Shown here in pieces: positions 24,001 to 34,503 of a stretch of DNA of 64,000 bases. The position numbers and the translations under genes are program-made. The DNA comes from Ilyonectria destructans (Eukaryota > Ascomycota > Sordariomycetes > Hypocreales > Nectriaceae). Under the pieces are notes generated by a model, which was not told the DNA's origin, did not search any database, and worked only from the letters and a program-made list of their open reading frames with translations. The stretch is from NCBI GenBank assembly GCA_020740775.1, contig JAHEWK010000030.1, forward strand, positions 372,001-436,000. The letters are read 5' to 3'. How positions within the stretch are numbered: position 1 is the first letter of the stretch; each line of letters begins with the position of its first letter.

Positions 24001-24471
24001 AAATAGAGCCTCCTCTGTGTATATAGGTGTTGCAGATGCATCTGCATCTATCTGCATGTACTAACCTGCCATTCCTTCTGCTTAGGCTTGTAATTCCTCA
24101 ACGTATTCGGCGGCGTGGTACTTTCTAGATCCAGTAGGTAGTGCTCGATAGCCGCCCTAACCCTGGGATCCTTAATTGCGTTCGAATCCGTAGATTCCAT
24201 TGCGTTGTGGTGGCGGGTTATGGTTGGTCGGTGATGGGGATAATTGATGCTCCTGCCAAAATGATGGTGATCTGTCCAAAAATGAAGGCCCTGCACCGCC
24301 TTTGGTGGCCACGGACCCTCAATTTCGGCCTGAAACGCCGGTCATCCGAGCGAATCCCTATTGAATTCTGAAGGACCGGGCCTTCAGATTTGAACAGGGA
24401 TTCGTATGGGGGCCGTGCGGTCATTCGGCGACCGGACGACCCGTCGTCGGGCGCGAAGACCTGTGACACCA
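21035..24471 (-). mobile_element. Crypton DNA transposon, copy 3 (3437 bp), in tandem with copy 2
   Basis: Direct head-to-tail continuation of copy 2, offset exactly 3437 bases for every open frame. At the junction the 5' end of copy 2 and the 3' end of copy 3 share one CCA, with no spacer. The outer right flank after ...TGTGACACCA is TTAGTTATC. Confidence 0.92.
21375..24200 (-). CDS. Crypton tyrosine recombinase, copy 3
   Basis: Exons 24200-24066, 23969-23732, 23661-22939, 22870-22731 and 22523-21375, giving the same 794-residue protein as the other two copies, with an intact catalytic centre. Confidence 0.87.
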
Positions 24472-25393
24472 TTAGTTATCTGCGAGTAGTGGCTGCAGCC
24501 CTTCGCCTTAACTGGTGATGACCCTCGCCGAGCAGCTCATCTCGATGAGTGTGAGCAACGGCAGACTCGGTCATGGCGCATCGCCCAAAGCACTGCCATC
24601 TCCCTACTAGCGTGCTGTGTATCTCCAAGGGACAGTCTCCCGACCAATTGTCACTTTCAACACAGTCCCAGCCGTCCTTTTTTCTTTTTCTCCTTTTTCT
24701 TTCTTCGATCGCCTCGTCTCATGCTAGACGTGGGCGTTCGGATGTTTCATACATTTCCGGACCTAAATCAAGGGTATTTAATCGTCGAGTCTCCAGAATG
24801 GGTAGTGGCCTCTCCCTTACACAACCATTCTCTTGTCCTAGAGTAAATCTATCAACTGAGGGCCACTTTGCTACTGCTGTTCCTGTCGAACAGTAGACAG
24901 CCCCGCAGGAAGTCGGCATTTGTGACGTTACGACGTCTTTTTGTGACCCTCGTCGCCATCCTCTCAATTTCTTGCTTTCCTACTTATCTCCACCGGCTCG
25001 ATCCACGCAGCGCACACTGGTGGCTTGCCTGTTAACTTTGGAAACTCTGGGACACCCGACGTCAGATGCCCAACTTATTGGAAACGTCATCTTCGTTTTC
25101 TTGTAAACTGCAGCAGAGTAGATCGACCCTCAATCTAGCGCTGAGGACTTCTGAGGGCCAATCAATCCCCTCCCCCCGGGCTCTCTTGGCCCCTTTTGTT
25201 GTGCTGGTCTTATTTCTGTGCTCCTACTCACGGCCTTCAACCATCGTCAACATCGATCTCACTTACAGCGGTGGATGGCGAACAATGCCCATTGTGTTGC
25301 TCTACCCATCAGCGAATCGGAACCAGTTGACGAACCCGTGAACCCACTCGCTTTCTTCCGACACAATCACCTGTATACCTTAACCAAGCGAAG
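24472..25393. other. Upstream region of the coiled-coil gene
   Basis: About 920 bases between Crypton copy 3 and the next start codon. It holds a pyrimidine-rich tract at about 24677-24712, common in fungal promoters. Open frames here lack protein-like features and probably belong to the promoter and leader. Confidence 0.5.
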
Positions 25394-25951
25394 ATGGACA
25401 GATATTATCCTCTTCCCATCTCCGGTCCTCACCACCACAATCCCGCCGCGGTTGACCCGGTGGACAGAGCAGCACGTTCGTCCGTTCAGACTCCTGCCCC
25501 GACACACCCGATTGTACCTCAGCGCAACGGCAGCGGCACCGTCGTGCACGAAAAAGAATGCACCAGCGCATCTGTCGAAACCATAGGTGGACCCGACGAC
25601 GTACAGGCCATGAGCCCACGGAGGACAAGCGAGGATATTGAGATGTTGAGCCATGAAGTGCGTGCCGAATTGAGCAGGTAGGCGAGGCTTACGTACTCTA
25701 CCACGAAATTTTTATGCGTCTAAATAGTGGTTATTACATTAATAGGAATGGCTGGCTAACGTATTTGGCTGCTGCGAATTAGGCATGCAAGGGCGTTGCG
25801 GGAGTCGCTACACCTCATTCTTTATCGCGTTGAGGCCGTCAAGGCACAGCATGACAAGCTGGATAGCAACAACAAGCTAATGCAGACATGTATTAGGGTT
25901 TTGATGAGTTCGAGCAAGTTCACGGCTTCGGACAGTCGCGAGAAAAACTGA
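25394..25951 (+). CDS. Short coiled-coil protein (SCOC / DUF2205-like)
   Basis: Two exons (25394-25677 and 25783-25951) join in frame to 150 residues; the intron has a GCTAAC branch site. The first half is Pro/His-rich and disordered, containing PRRTSEDIEMLSHEVRAEL. The second half is a short coiled coil ending YRVEAVKAQHDKLDSNNKL, then MQT...LMSSSKFTASDS, matching the conserved end of SCOC proteins (ENxxLQxYIxxLMxxSK). SCOC proteins bind Arl1/Arl-type GTPases at the Golgi and take part in endosome-to-Golgi recycling and autophagy in animals; fungal members are little studied. The usual LQEYI is MQTCI here, a mild departure. Confidence 0.72.
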
Positions 25952-26379
25952 ATCCTGTCGTGGAACAGTCGGCTCGTCTTGCTAACCTTGTCGTGGCCGC
26001 CTAAACAACGCTCCCACCAGAACCACGGGTAAAGATGTTTATTGCAAGCTCGATTGTCGTTTTCACACTTCATGCAAGACGGCATGCTAAAGTCTATCGA
26101 TCTGCTCTCTTCCAGATTCCACACCCTGCGTAGAGCGAATAGGCAGGAGGCCTAAAGATGGACGGCCGGTTTGAAGGAAGGACGGAACAAGGCTGTGTAT
26201 AAGAGGTTTCTTTTGTTTTCCCATGCCTTGTCAGCTGCCTTTTTCCTTTTTTAAATTTTTAATTAGTGTTACTTCGGATGACCATCTATCCCTGTGGAGA
26301 TAGATTAATTCGGACGCCTATCCTAGCAGAGAAGACAATAACACTGACAACTTGAACCCGGAATGAAGACTCGAAATTG
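25952..26379. other. 3' flank of the coiled-coil gene
   Basis: About 430 bases with no recognisable gene. T-rich sequence near 26205-26265 may hold the polyadenylation region. Confidence 0.4.
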
Positions 26380-27278
26380 CCTCTAGCTTTCAACACACTC
26401 CAACGAGGATCAAGGTCACGATCTCGATATTGCTGTACCCAGAGATCACGGACCATCTTCTCTGCCTCAGCTGCCCACTCATTGCCTCTCTTCTTGGCGG
26501 CTCGAGCTTCAGAGGGTGAGAGGCCGTGAGTAGGCTGATCCTTGAGGGCACCAAGAAGGTATCCAAGACCAAGGCCGGGGTGAAGGACTATGGCAGCGTA
26601 GTATATCGGTGACTCAGTGATCTTGGCCCAATATGAGTCAAGCTTGTCCCAAGCGGCATTGACACAGCTCTGATAGTAACTCGGCTCCGGGCGGCCTTGT
26701 GCCTCAATTTTGGCATCTTCAAGCTCGTGAAGAAGGTCCTCAAATGATGAGAAGACTCCCCAGATACCGCTGAACCGGCTTTTCTTGCCTCCACGACGAA
26801 CTCGGAGCTGGTTGTCGCTTTCCAGCTTCTTGACCTGCTTCTCAAAGTGCCTTGATATATCATAGAACCACCGGATTGCATTCCAGTCATCCTTATCAAG
26901 AAGGTTCTCATCATCAATGCATGATGGCTTCTTGCCCGATAGATAGAGGCCTGCAAGAGGACCCCTCTGACGCTAAGAATGAGATCGCCCGGGTGCAAAC
27001 TGTGAAGCCGCCTCACCAACAAGTTCCTCAATGTATAGCTGTAGATCAACAGCCCGCTGCATCATGTAGAACTGGGAGAGCCACCAGGTAGCATTATCAA
27101 CGACCACATCAAGGATCCTAGGGCAGCCTGCCTTATACCGTACTGTTTGGACTTTGAGATTTTGCCCACTATCCTCGTTGGAAATTACATGTGCCGCAAG
27201 ATTCCCATCACGTAGGAGCATTTGAGACATATTTATCACGTGTGACCCGTTCGAAGGAGAACACGGCGTCGTTACCAC
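26380..27278 (-). pseudogene. hAT transposase relic
   Basis: Two frames on the minus strand carry successive pieces of a hAT-family transposase. The upstream piece (27278-26973) includes CPRILDVVVDNATWWLSQFY and LQLYIEELVGEA. A different frame continues from about 26975 to 26390 with WNAIRWFYDISRHFEKQVKK, then WDKLDSYWAKI and SPIYYAAIVLHPG, the hAT YYAAxxLHP hallmark, and KMVRDLWVQQYRDRD. A frameshift near 26975 separates them. The N-terminal zinc finger and C-terminal dimerisation region are missing, so it is inactive. Confidence 0.75.
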
Positions 27279-30094
27279 CTTGCATGGGGCAGAAGACCGC
27301 CTTTAAGATGGGTACATAAACCGAAATCCGTAAGTATGCATTGAACATTCGCAAGGAAGCTTGGGTTCCAACTCCGCAGAAGAAGCAATATGTTGCGATT
27401 CGGTCTCACTTAGCGTCGGTGTGCAACCTAACAATCACGCTTCGTCAGAAGAAAAACGGCGCCGAGACATTCCGGCTGCCTTCATCATTGATTGGTGGGT
27501 GGTGGTCCTTGGCTTCAAGAAGGTTGGGTCCGATGGAAAAATCCGATGGAAGATGCCGATGGAAAATTCCACCGAGGTCAAATTGACTGTTTGTTGAATC
27601 CGTTGCAGACTAGATATAAATTGCAGGCATTACTAGCTTACGAAGCCTGGCCATAGTGTTATAGTTACTCGTAATTGGTCTCTACATATATTTGCCATTG
27701 CGCCACTAAAAAATGGGAATGCGCCTGCGCTCCTGCTTGCGAATTGCCGAGGGAAAAGATCATTTCTCCTCGTCGCATATAAGCAGCCATGGACGCCAGC
27801 CATGCAGTTGGGGTCAGATTAGCGGTCCTGACTAGTGCGCCATGACAATTATAGCTTGCAGTAAGAAGCACCGGCCACAGTAGGCGACACCTGATGGCTG
27901 CGAAAAAGATGATCGACTGGTGGCATGTCGCGACAAGTAGGTTTTCGGGCGCTGTGGCATCTGCCATGCTAATAGGGTAACTCCAACACTATGGTAACTT
28001 TCGGCCCGTTCCCTCTCTTGTTTATCTATCAGTACGTATGCGCTCAGTTCCACGATTCCAGCAACGTTTGTCCCTAACACAGAATACCAGGCAGGAGAAA
28101 TACCCGGCTGCCATGTTAGTAATAAATTAGTAAAATAAGAAAAGAAGTAGAAGACTTATACTATATTTATAAAGAAGATAGAACAAAAAACTAAAAAATT
28201 AATAAAATCTACTAATAAATTAACTAGCAGCATAGAAGTACGGTCCCACGTCAGCCTCATTGCTTGTGCGTTGTTTCTGTTTTTCGGACATGCTGATCGG
28301 TGCTCGCTGACTTGGCAGATCACCCAATGGCTGCTACTGTCAGTGGTGCTTGTTCTTATTGTGGCCCGGCTGCATAACGAAAGTTGATGGCCCAGGATTC
28401 TCGTTAGTGCTTGAAACACTGTCTTCTCGCCACAGTTCGTCCCTCACCCGGGACCAAGCCGGCACCCAGCGGCGGAACGGACAGTAGCGCAAACCCAAAC
28501 TTCACCCTGCACGGGCAGCTTCGCCGGGGCGATGTACCGGCCTTCCGCAAGCCACAAAATGGCACCCAAAATGCATCATGTACTAGAGCGTCGATCACAA
28601 CCTAATTCCCCGCACCGGGCCCTCCGGCAATGCGAACGGAACAGCGCCACCTGACTCAAAATCAATCCGCGCCCCTTTCTACTTTTGTCCTCTGAATGCT
28701 TCATCCGTATGAAGCGACCGTGACCCATGATATTACGACTCATGGACTCACCCGCAAGGTTTTCGTCTCCCAAGCGCTAAGAGCAGCAGATGTCACGCTT
28801 GCATGGCGTCTGGATATCAGCGGCCCGTGGTGTTAGGATTGGTATCTGCCACTTTCACATGGCTTCCGCCGTCAACGATGCACTTGTGCCCCAACGGTGC
28901 ACAGGCCAGGAGTGGACAGGCCAGGATTGGACAGGGTCCCTTCAGCCACAGGAAAGACTAACACCTTGCATGATAATAATTCGTGTCAGTGGCTATTCTA
29001 GCAAATGACTCGCGCAACGCCTGTCTACCTGTTGTGCCGGTGGCATCTCGTGCTTGACGTAATAGACGCTTGCCAAGACATTGATTCTTTCGCGCCGCGG
29101 AAATCTAGAAATACACCGAAACCCTGGCGCTCATCGCTCTCACCGAGAGCGATAGTCGGCGTTTTGCTTATTCTTAATTTTCTTCTCGACGACGGGGCCT
29201 ACCAGGCTGGAGATTGCACATTAGGTGCTGAATTGCACAGAGGAGGGACCCGACGAGATGTTATCCTAACTTGAAGGTATAGTCAGATCTACAGTACTAG
29301 GAATCGCATTCAATCTCGCGATATTCAACCACTCAAGCCTCCAACCGGGGGTTCTGACAGGGGCCTATTAAAGTCACGATTTTCTAACCCCCCTCCGAGG
29401 GGCTCTAAAATTTAGTGACTGAAGGCCCGTGAGATGCTGGAACACAGCGACTGACGCGCTATAATCTAGTGGTCTTGCTAATAATCTATCACTATTGCTC
29501 AGTGAATCTTCAGAAGTCCGTGACTTTTCAAACCCCCGGTCGGAACCCCGGTCGGAACCTGCCCCAGTGCCTAGTATGTTGATCACTTGCCCCGGTTACG
29601 CCACACTTCCCTCCCGAAGTTTACCAGAAATACAAGTTAGCTTTAGCGTGGCGCCAAACGCTACACCACTCCACAAGCAACGTCCGTGCCGAGTCCAGAC
29701 CAGTCTTCGGCAACGCCGTGCTCTCTGAAAGCTTTCCTGAAGCTCTTGAAGCTCTTGAAGCTTTCTAACCGGAGTCGCCTTCAGGTACTGAAGCCTCCTG
29801 GGCTGTTAATGGTGGGCAATTTCAGGCAGGGGGGAGGAAGGCTTGAATTCCAGCCAATCTATGCAGTGGCCGGGGATGCTTGCGGGCGCCACGACGTACT
29901 CAAGTCAGTGCTTTGTTACGTAGTCGATCCGTACGAGGGCTGGACTTCAGCTCCTGTGGCTTAAGCTATTGACTGGCGGCTGATGATACATGGGCAAGGA
30001 TATCTATCTTGATCACTATCGTCCTTCATTTAAATTGTGATGCCTCTTCTGAATGGAACCAGAGTCTAGCTAAAGTTATGATCATTCCAAGTTG
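27279..30094. other. Repeat-scarred intergenic region
   Basis: About 2.8 kb with no supported gene. It contains an AT-rich patch (about 28110-28220), short tandem copies of GGACAGGCCAGGA (about 28900-28935), a GC-rich imperfect inverted repeat around CCGGGGGTT (about 29345-29550), and four near-tandem CTTGAAG units at about 29735-29765. None has a coding or RNA interpretation. Confidence 0.45.
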
Positions 30095-31727
30095 ATGTCA
30101 ACCCATACTTGGTTCACAATGATCACACTTCTCTCTCCCCATTTTGTCCTCCAAGAGGTCACTGAAGATGACCTTGCTCTTGCTTCGCTGGCCTGGGGCT
30201 TCACGATTGGCTTTGGATGGCTCACCACCTGGACAGCCATGAAGCAAACAAAACGGATTTACGAGAGACGCGGCCTTCTCGTATTCCGCAGTGCCTATGT
30301 TTGGATGATTTGGCTCGAGATTCTCGTATGCCTCATCTTCAGCATTATCTGTTGGTTGCACTTGAAAGGCATAATTCCCCCGAGGTAAGCGTTGTTTCCT
30401 ATGTGTTCGATGATTCCTCCTCGCACAGCCCACGTTTCCTATCGGTGTAACGGATCGAACATATCTGGATAGTCAAGGTAACGCTGGAAATTCTGACCGT
30501 GCTGGTAAGGGCAGTTGAGAGTGCGAGGAGGCATCTCTTGGTGATGTAACGTTTGAAGGAGGTACTAAGATTGAATCTTCTAGTTTCGCGTTCTACTTTT
30601 GCATTCGTAAGCAGTCCAGAAGCACCCTAAGTCGCCAAGAATAAGATAATAACCTCCGTAGTTACTACATGGGCACTTCAAGTAAGTATCCTCCACTTAC
30701 CCTTCTGAAGTTATTCATGATTCTAACCATTTTAGGTTCAATTTCTTCTCCAAATTATTATTAATCGTTGCTCTATCCTTCTCACAGATCCGGTAACGGC
30801 ATACCGTCTTAAGGTCGGTGTTGCGGTCTTAATCACAGCCGTTAATATCTCGGTCTATAATATTTGGATCCCCGCCCGTCTCCAGATCTCAGAGAGATAT
30901 ATTTGGATCAACGAGTGGTGGGACCGTGTCGAGAAGGCGATCTACCTTCTTGTCGACGGAGCACTCAATTTCTATTTCATTCGCGTTGTTCAACAGAACC
31001 TAGTGGTAAATGGCCTAACCAAGTATAAGAGTCTGGTCAAGTTCAATATGTGCATCGTCGGATTCTCCCTCAGCATGGATGTCCTTATTATATCTATGAT
31101 GAGCTTGCATAACACGTTCGTGTAAGTCAACTCCATTATATTCCCTACATCGCATGAACCGACAAACTTTCAAGACGAGGAAAAGCGGAATAGATAATGG
31201 GAGACACTGCTAACTATGAATTCAGTTACATGCAGTTTCATCCCTTCGCCTACATAGTCAAGCTCAAGATCGAGATGTCAATGGCAGACTTGATAGGTAA
31301 AATTGCCAGACAGCGACAATGCGGTGTCATCTCTAATGGCACTTTTGGCGACCTTGAGACAACGCGACAGGGAACCGTTCCAAGTAAAAGCCTCACGACC
31401 ACGTATAGTAGGACAAGAGTCTCCACGGAGGGAATTCGTACTGTTCGCGGAGTTGATACAGTATCTATCGAGTTACAGGAAGGACCAGATGGGTCAGCTG
31501 CCTTCAATGGCCGGTCAAAGACGAACAGGGACACGGGGTTTCTTGGCCAATCCTCATCTTCAAGCTTGCAACTGGGCGAGGCTATTTATACCACGGAAGA
31601 CAATCGCATCGACGTCGACGCTGCGACAAGCAATCATGGGGAAAGCACATGTAGTGTTGCAGATAGCTTCGACGAGAACAGATCGGCAAGGAAGGACGAC
31701 GATGATGAAAGACCGCTGAGGTACTAG
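30095..31727 (+). CDS. Seven-span integral membrane protein, paralogue A
   Basis: Five exons (30095-30384, 30584-30606, 30662-30681, 30736-31121, 31226-31727) join in frame to 406 residues. The second exon is only 23 bases and the third only 20. I do not recognise the family. It has about seven hydrophobic segments (for example LASLAWGFTIGFGWLTTW, VWMIWLEILVCLIFSIICW, VAVLITAVNISVYNIWIP). Motifs shared with the paralogues at 40518 and 51899 are IWIPARLQIS, the RVEKAIYLLVD block, and YxQFxPxxYxxKLxIE after the last intron. The tail is polar, Ser/Thr-rich and acidic, probably cytosolic. The layout recalls fungal rhodopsin-like or Pth11-like receptors, but no CFEM domain is present and I do not claim a receptor role. 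An alternative start is Met9. Confidence 0.75.
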
Positions 31728-32005
31728 CGGATGGAAGATAAGAAGTAAATGATGATGTGGACATGCGCGAATCATCTTCTTCCAGACCCCGCGAGCCGAT
31801 ACCGTCGTAATCGTGCTGCAGCTCCGAGTCCGAGCAGCCTTCGTCTAGATCTGACTCTTCAGGACGTTTGCCGTATGGAACTTCAATAACTCGAGGTTTC
31901 GGCCACGTGTACTCCCCATATTTCAGGCGTATCGCGGCTGGCAGCTGGGAAAACTTGAGAAAGGTGTTGATCGAGCACGTACCCCCCTAAGTACGGCAGG
32001 CTATA
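31728..32005. other. Short intergenic spacer
   Basis: No gene or repeat recognised between paralogue A and the inverted-repeat element. Confidence 0.4.
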
Positions 32006-32834
32006 GGGGTGACTGTTGCAAAACTCCAAAATCCATCACGTTAGTGTCGAAATGGGCTAGCGGCCGGGACATCCCGCCTCGCAGTACATTGCTCCATGTA
32101 GACTGCTGGCCTCTTTTAAACATTGCTGCTGCAGGCGGAGGCGTACGGTGGCACATTAGGCACGGTCCGCCAACGGTCGAAAACCCAAAATCGCAAATTT
32201 TCATCGCCTTTGAATATAGGGCTGCAGCCCCTATAGCCCGCTATAAGATACAGGGCTCTAGCCACTATAGCTCACTATAACTTGCAATTTTTCCAGCAGG
32301 CTACAGCGGCTCCAGCTCCTAGCTTTATAGCAAGCTATATCTACACCAGCGAGCCTCCTACTAGATGCAGGGCTGTAGCTACTATAGCCCGCTGTATTAA
32401 AGAAGGCTGCAGCCAATATAGCCTTGTGCAAGAGGCAGGGCTGCGGCTGCTGTAGCTCAGTGCGAAAGTGAGGGCTGCAGCTGCTAGAGCTTGCTATATT
32501 ATAGTGGGTTATAGTGGCTGAGGTGCAGTCACTATTGCCCGCTATAAAATATAGGGCTATGACCACTATAGCCCGCTATAGAAGCAGGTTATAGTGGGCT
32601 ATAGTGGCTGAAGCCCTATATTCGATTTTCTAGAAACTGCGGTTTTGGGTTTTCGACCGTTGGCGGACCGCGCCTAATGTGCCACCGTAGGGGCGGACTC
32701 TCAGTGAAGATCGACGCGCGGGCTCGCTGCTTGTCCGCAGTACATTTTCCATGACGACCCGAAGTACTCGGATGACCACGGGGCGGGGCGCCTAGACTCA
32801 AAAGGGACTGACAGGGAGTTTTGCAACAGTCCCT
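32006..32834. mobile_element. Non-autonomous inverted-repeat element with satellite-like core
   Basis: The ends are inverted copies (GACTGTTGCAAAACTCC at about 32011 and its complement at about 32815-32831). Further in, arms of about 50 bp at 32145-32195 and 32638-32687 are again inverted, with few mismatches. The core (about 32215-32625) is made of shuffled direct and inverted copies of a short unit like GGGCTATAGTGGCTGCAG. There is no coding capacity. Superfamily not determined. Confidence 0.7.
32215..32625. repeat. Degenerate satellite of GCTATAGTGGCTGCAGCCCT-like units
   Basis: Units occur on both strands with lengths of about 25-35 bp, all built around CTATAGC and CTGCAGCC. The array can fold on itself extensively. 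Confidence 0.75.
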
Positions 32835-32857
32835 CCGGGCGAAATAAAATCCATCCA
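32830..32857. repeat. 28-bp direct repeat, copy 1
   Basis: Identical to 33100-33127 (core CCCTCCGGGCGAAATAAAAT). The two copies bracket about 240 bp and may be remnants of related element ends. Confidence 0.8.
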
Positions 32858-33099
32858 TCCACCTCTAGCGGGCGACTATACTAACAAAAAGCAGCCTCGA
32901 TTTTGGCAGACCGTGCTTCAGCTGCCGAAGATAGGATGCTGAACACTTGCAGAATTTGGCCTTCAAGCAGGCCTGTCATGGAACAAGCAGCGACGAGGTT
33001 GAGCATCAAGCGATGGGACGACGATCCGTGGGGCTTGGGGTGTCAGGTACCAAATGTTCTGAAATGTGAACTAGATTGTGTCAAGGCCCTATAGGGACT

Positions 33100-33127
33100 T
33101 CCCTCCGGGCGAAATAAAATCCATCCA
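33100..33127. repeat. 28-bp direct repeat, copy 2
   Basis: Exact copy of 32830-32857. Confidence 0.8.
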
Positions 33128-34503
33128 ACCGTACGATATGGCACGGATCTCCCGGAAACTACGGGATTTGCCCGCCCGCAGTGCACTGACACCGGGGCGT
33201 GGCCCCCGGAACCCGTCTTCGTGCCTCGAGAGCTTGGCGTAACCTTCTCATAAATGCGTGCCGCATAGACGGCCTAGTGTGACCCCTCGACCACTAACAG
33301 CGTGTGCCACAACTGGCAGCTCTGATGGAGCAAGCCATGGTGGCTGAAGGCAGCTGAGGCCCCCAAAGGCCGAGGGAGCTGGCAAAAGCTTGATTCACAG
33401 GATGGGCTAGCATCACCACAGGCTGGTCTGGCTGGCCTGGCTGGCCGCTACTCCCAGGTCCCACCGGCTGTTGCCGGCCCCTGTTGGTGAGGGACTGGTG
33501 AGGGTGGCGGGGGGGCACCCTGTTTGGCAAGGGGAAGGCCCCAACCGTTAGGTCTGAGGATAGCTCAGGGCAATCAAGGCGGGCTTGTTTGGTCATTGCC
33601 TAGTTCCTCTGGATGAGAAACAGGGCCAGCTGAGGTCGTTGGACGGGTGGTTCCGCTAGACAAGTGAGGGACTATTGGGAGTGAGGCCTGGAGATGGGGG
33701 CACTGGACAGCGTTGTGGCGGTTGGCGGTGTCGGGGGTTGGCAGTTGGTTGGTGCTGGTCTCTGGCGTACGAATGCACTGTAGGTCTGTCTTGGCCTAAT
33801 CTGCATGGTACGTGGGGCATTGACGGGAACAGAGCCAATTGAATTGAATGGAATTACGTGAAAATGCATCACGGACCTCCATGATTCGACATTGGCCATG
33901 TGCCCCTTAATTTGAAACGCTAGTAGCGCTCGTTGTTTCTCTTTTCCCACCACAGCTTAATCTTTATATTTCGAATTCCCTCAGCCACTATTAGTTTCAC
34001 GGGAGTATCACGGAGCCGCGACGACAACGCGCAAGGGATGAATAAGACGCGTAATCCTCTCGTATTCGAAGTTCTGTCTCAAAGTCAAACCCTTATCGGA
34101 AGTACGGCATACATGAGAAACACGTCGGTGTTAGTGAGCCCGCTGGCATTTCTCGGGTATCTTGGGGCGGTGCAGCTCTGTGAAGCATTGGTAGGGAGCT
34201 TCAGCCAGAAGGAGGCGCAAGAGACGGGCGGGTATCATCTTACGCGTCATCGTCAAGGCTGGTGCCGCAAATCTCGACTGCCGGACCCGCTGATTGCAGA
34301 TCTGTGAAATCTAGTTGTGAAATCAACCGAGCGATTCTTCTAATGCCGACAGGGCTGCGCCGAGCATTAGATATATAACATTCAATGCCAAGACACTGGA
34401 TTTACCTGTTTCAATTTGCTCATTATCCATTGCAGCTTTGTGTCTTATTCTGGTTTGATGAAGCATATCAATAGAAGTTTTGTTGGACACTCGGTTGCAG
34501 AAA
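33128..34503. other. Intergenic, promoter side of the MFS gene
   Basis: About 1.4 kb. A GC-rich stretch of GGCTGGCC/GGTGAGGG-like low-complexity sequence lies at about 33380-33740. The 124-codon frame at 33933-34307 is not supported by any motif. Nothing else recognised. Confidence 0.45.

Noticed and set aside
17598..24471. Starship-type giant element led by a captain recombinase
   Set aside because: Each unit is a single-gene 3437-bp element with Ndc10-II/GCR1_C architecture; no DUF3435 captain and no cargo between defined ends.
24573..24896. 107-codon frame before the SCOC-like gene
   Set aside because: Pyrimidine-rich promoter/leader sequence translated by chance.
33933..34307. 124-codon frame upstream of the MFS gene
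   Set aside because: Low-complexity composition, no domain, lies where the MFS promoter is expected.
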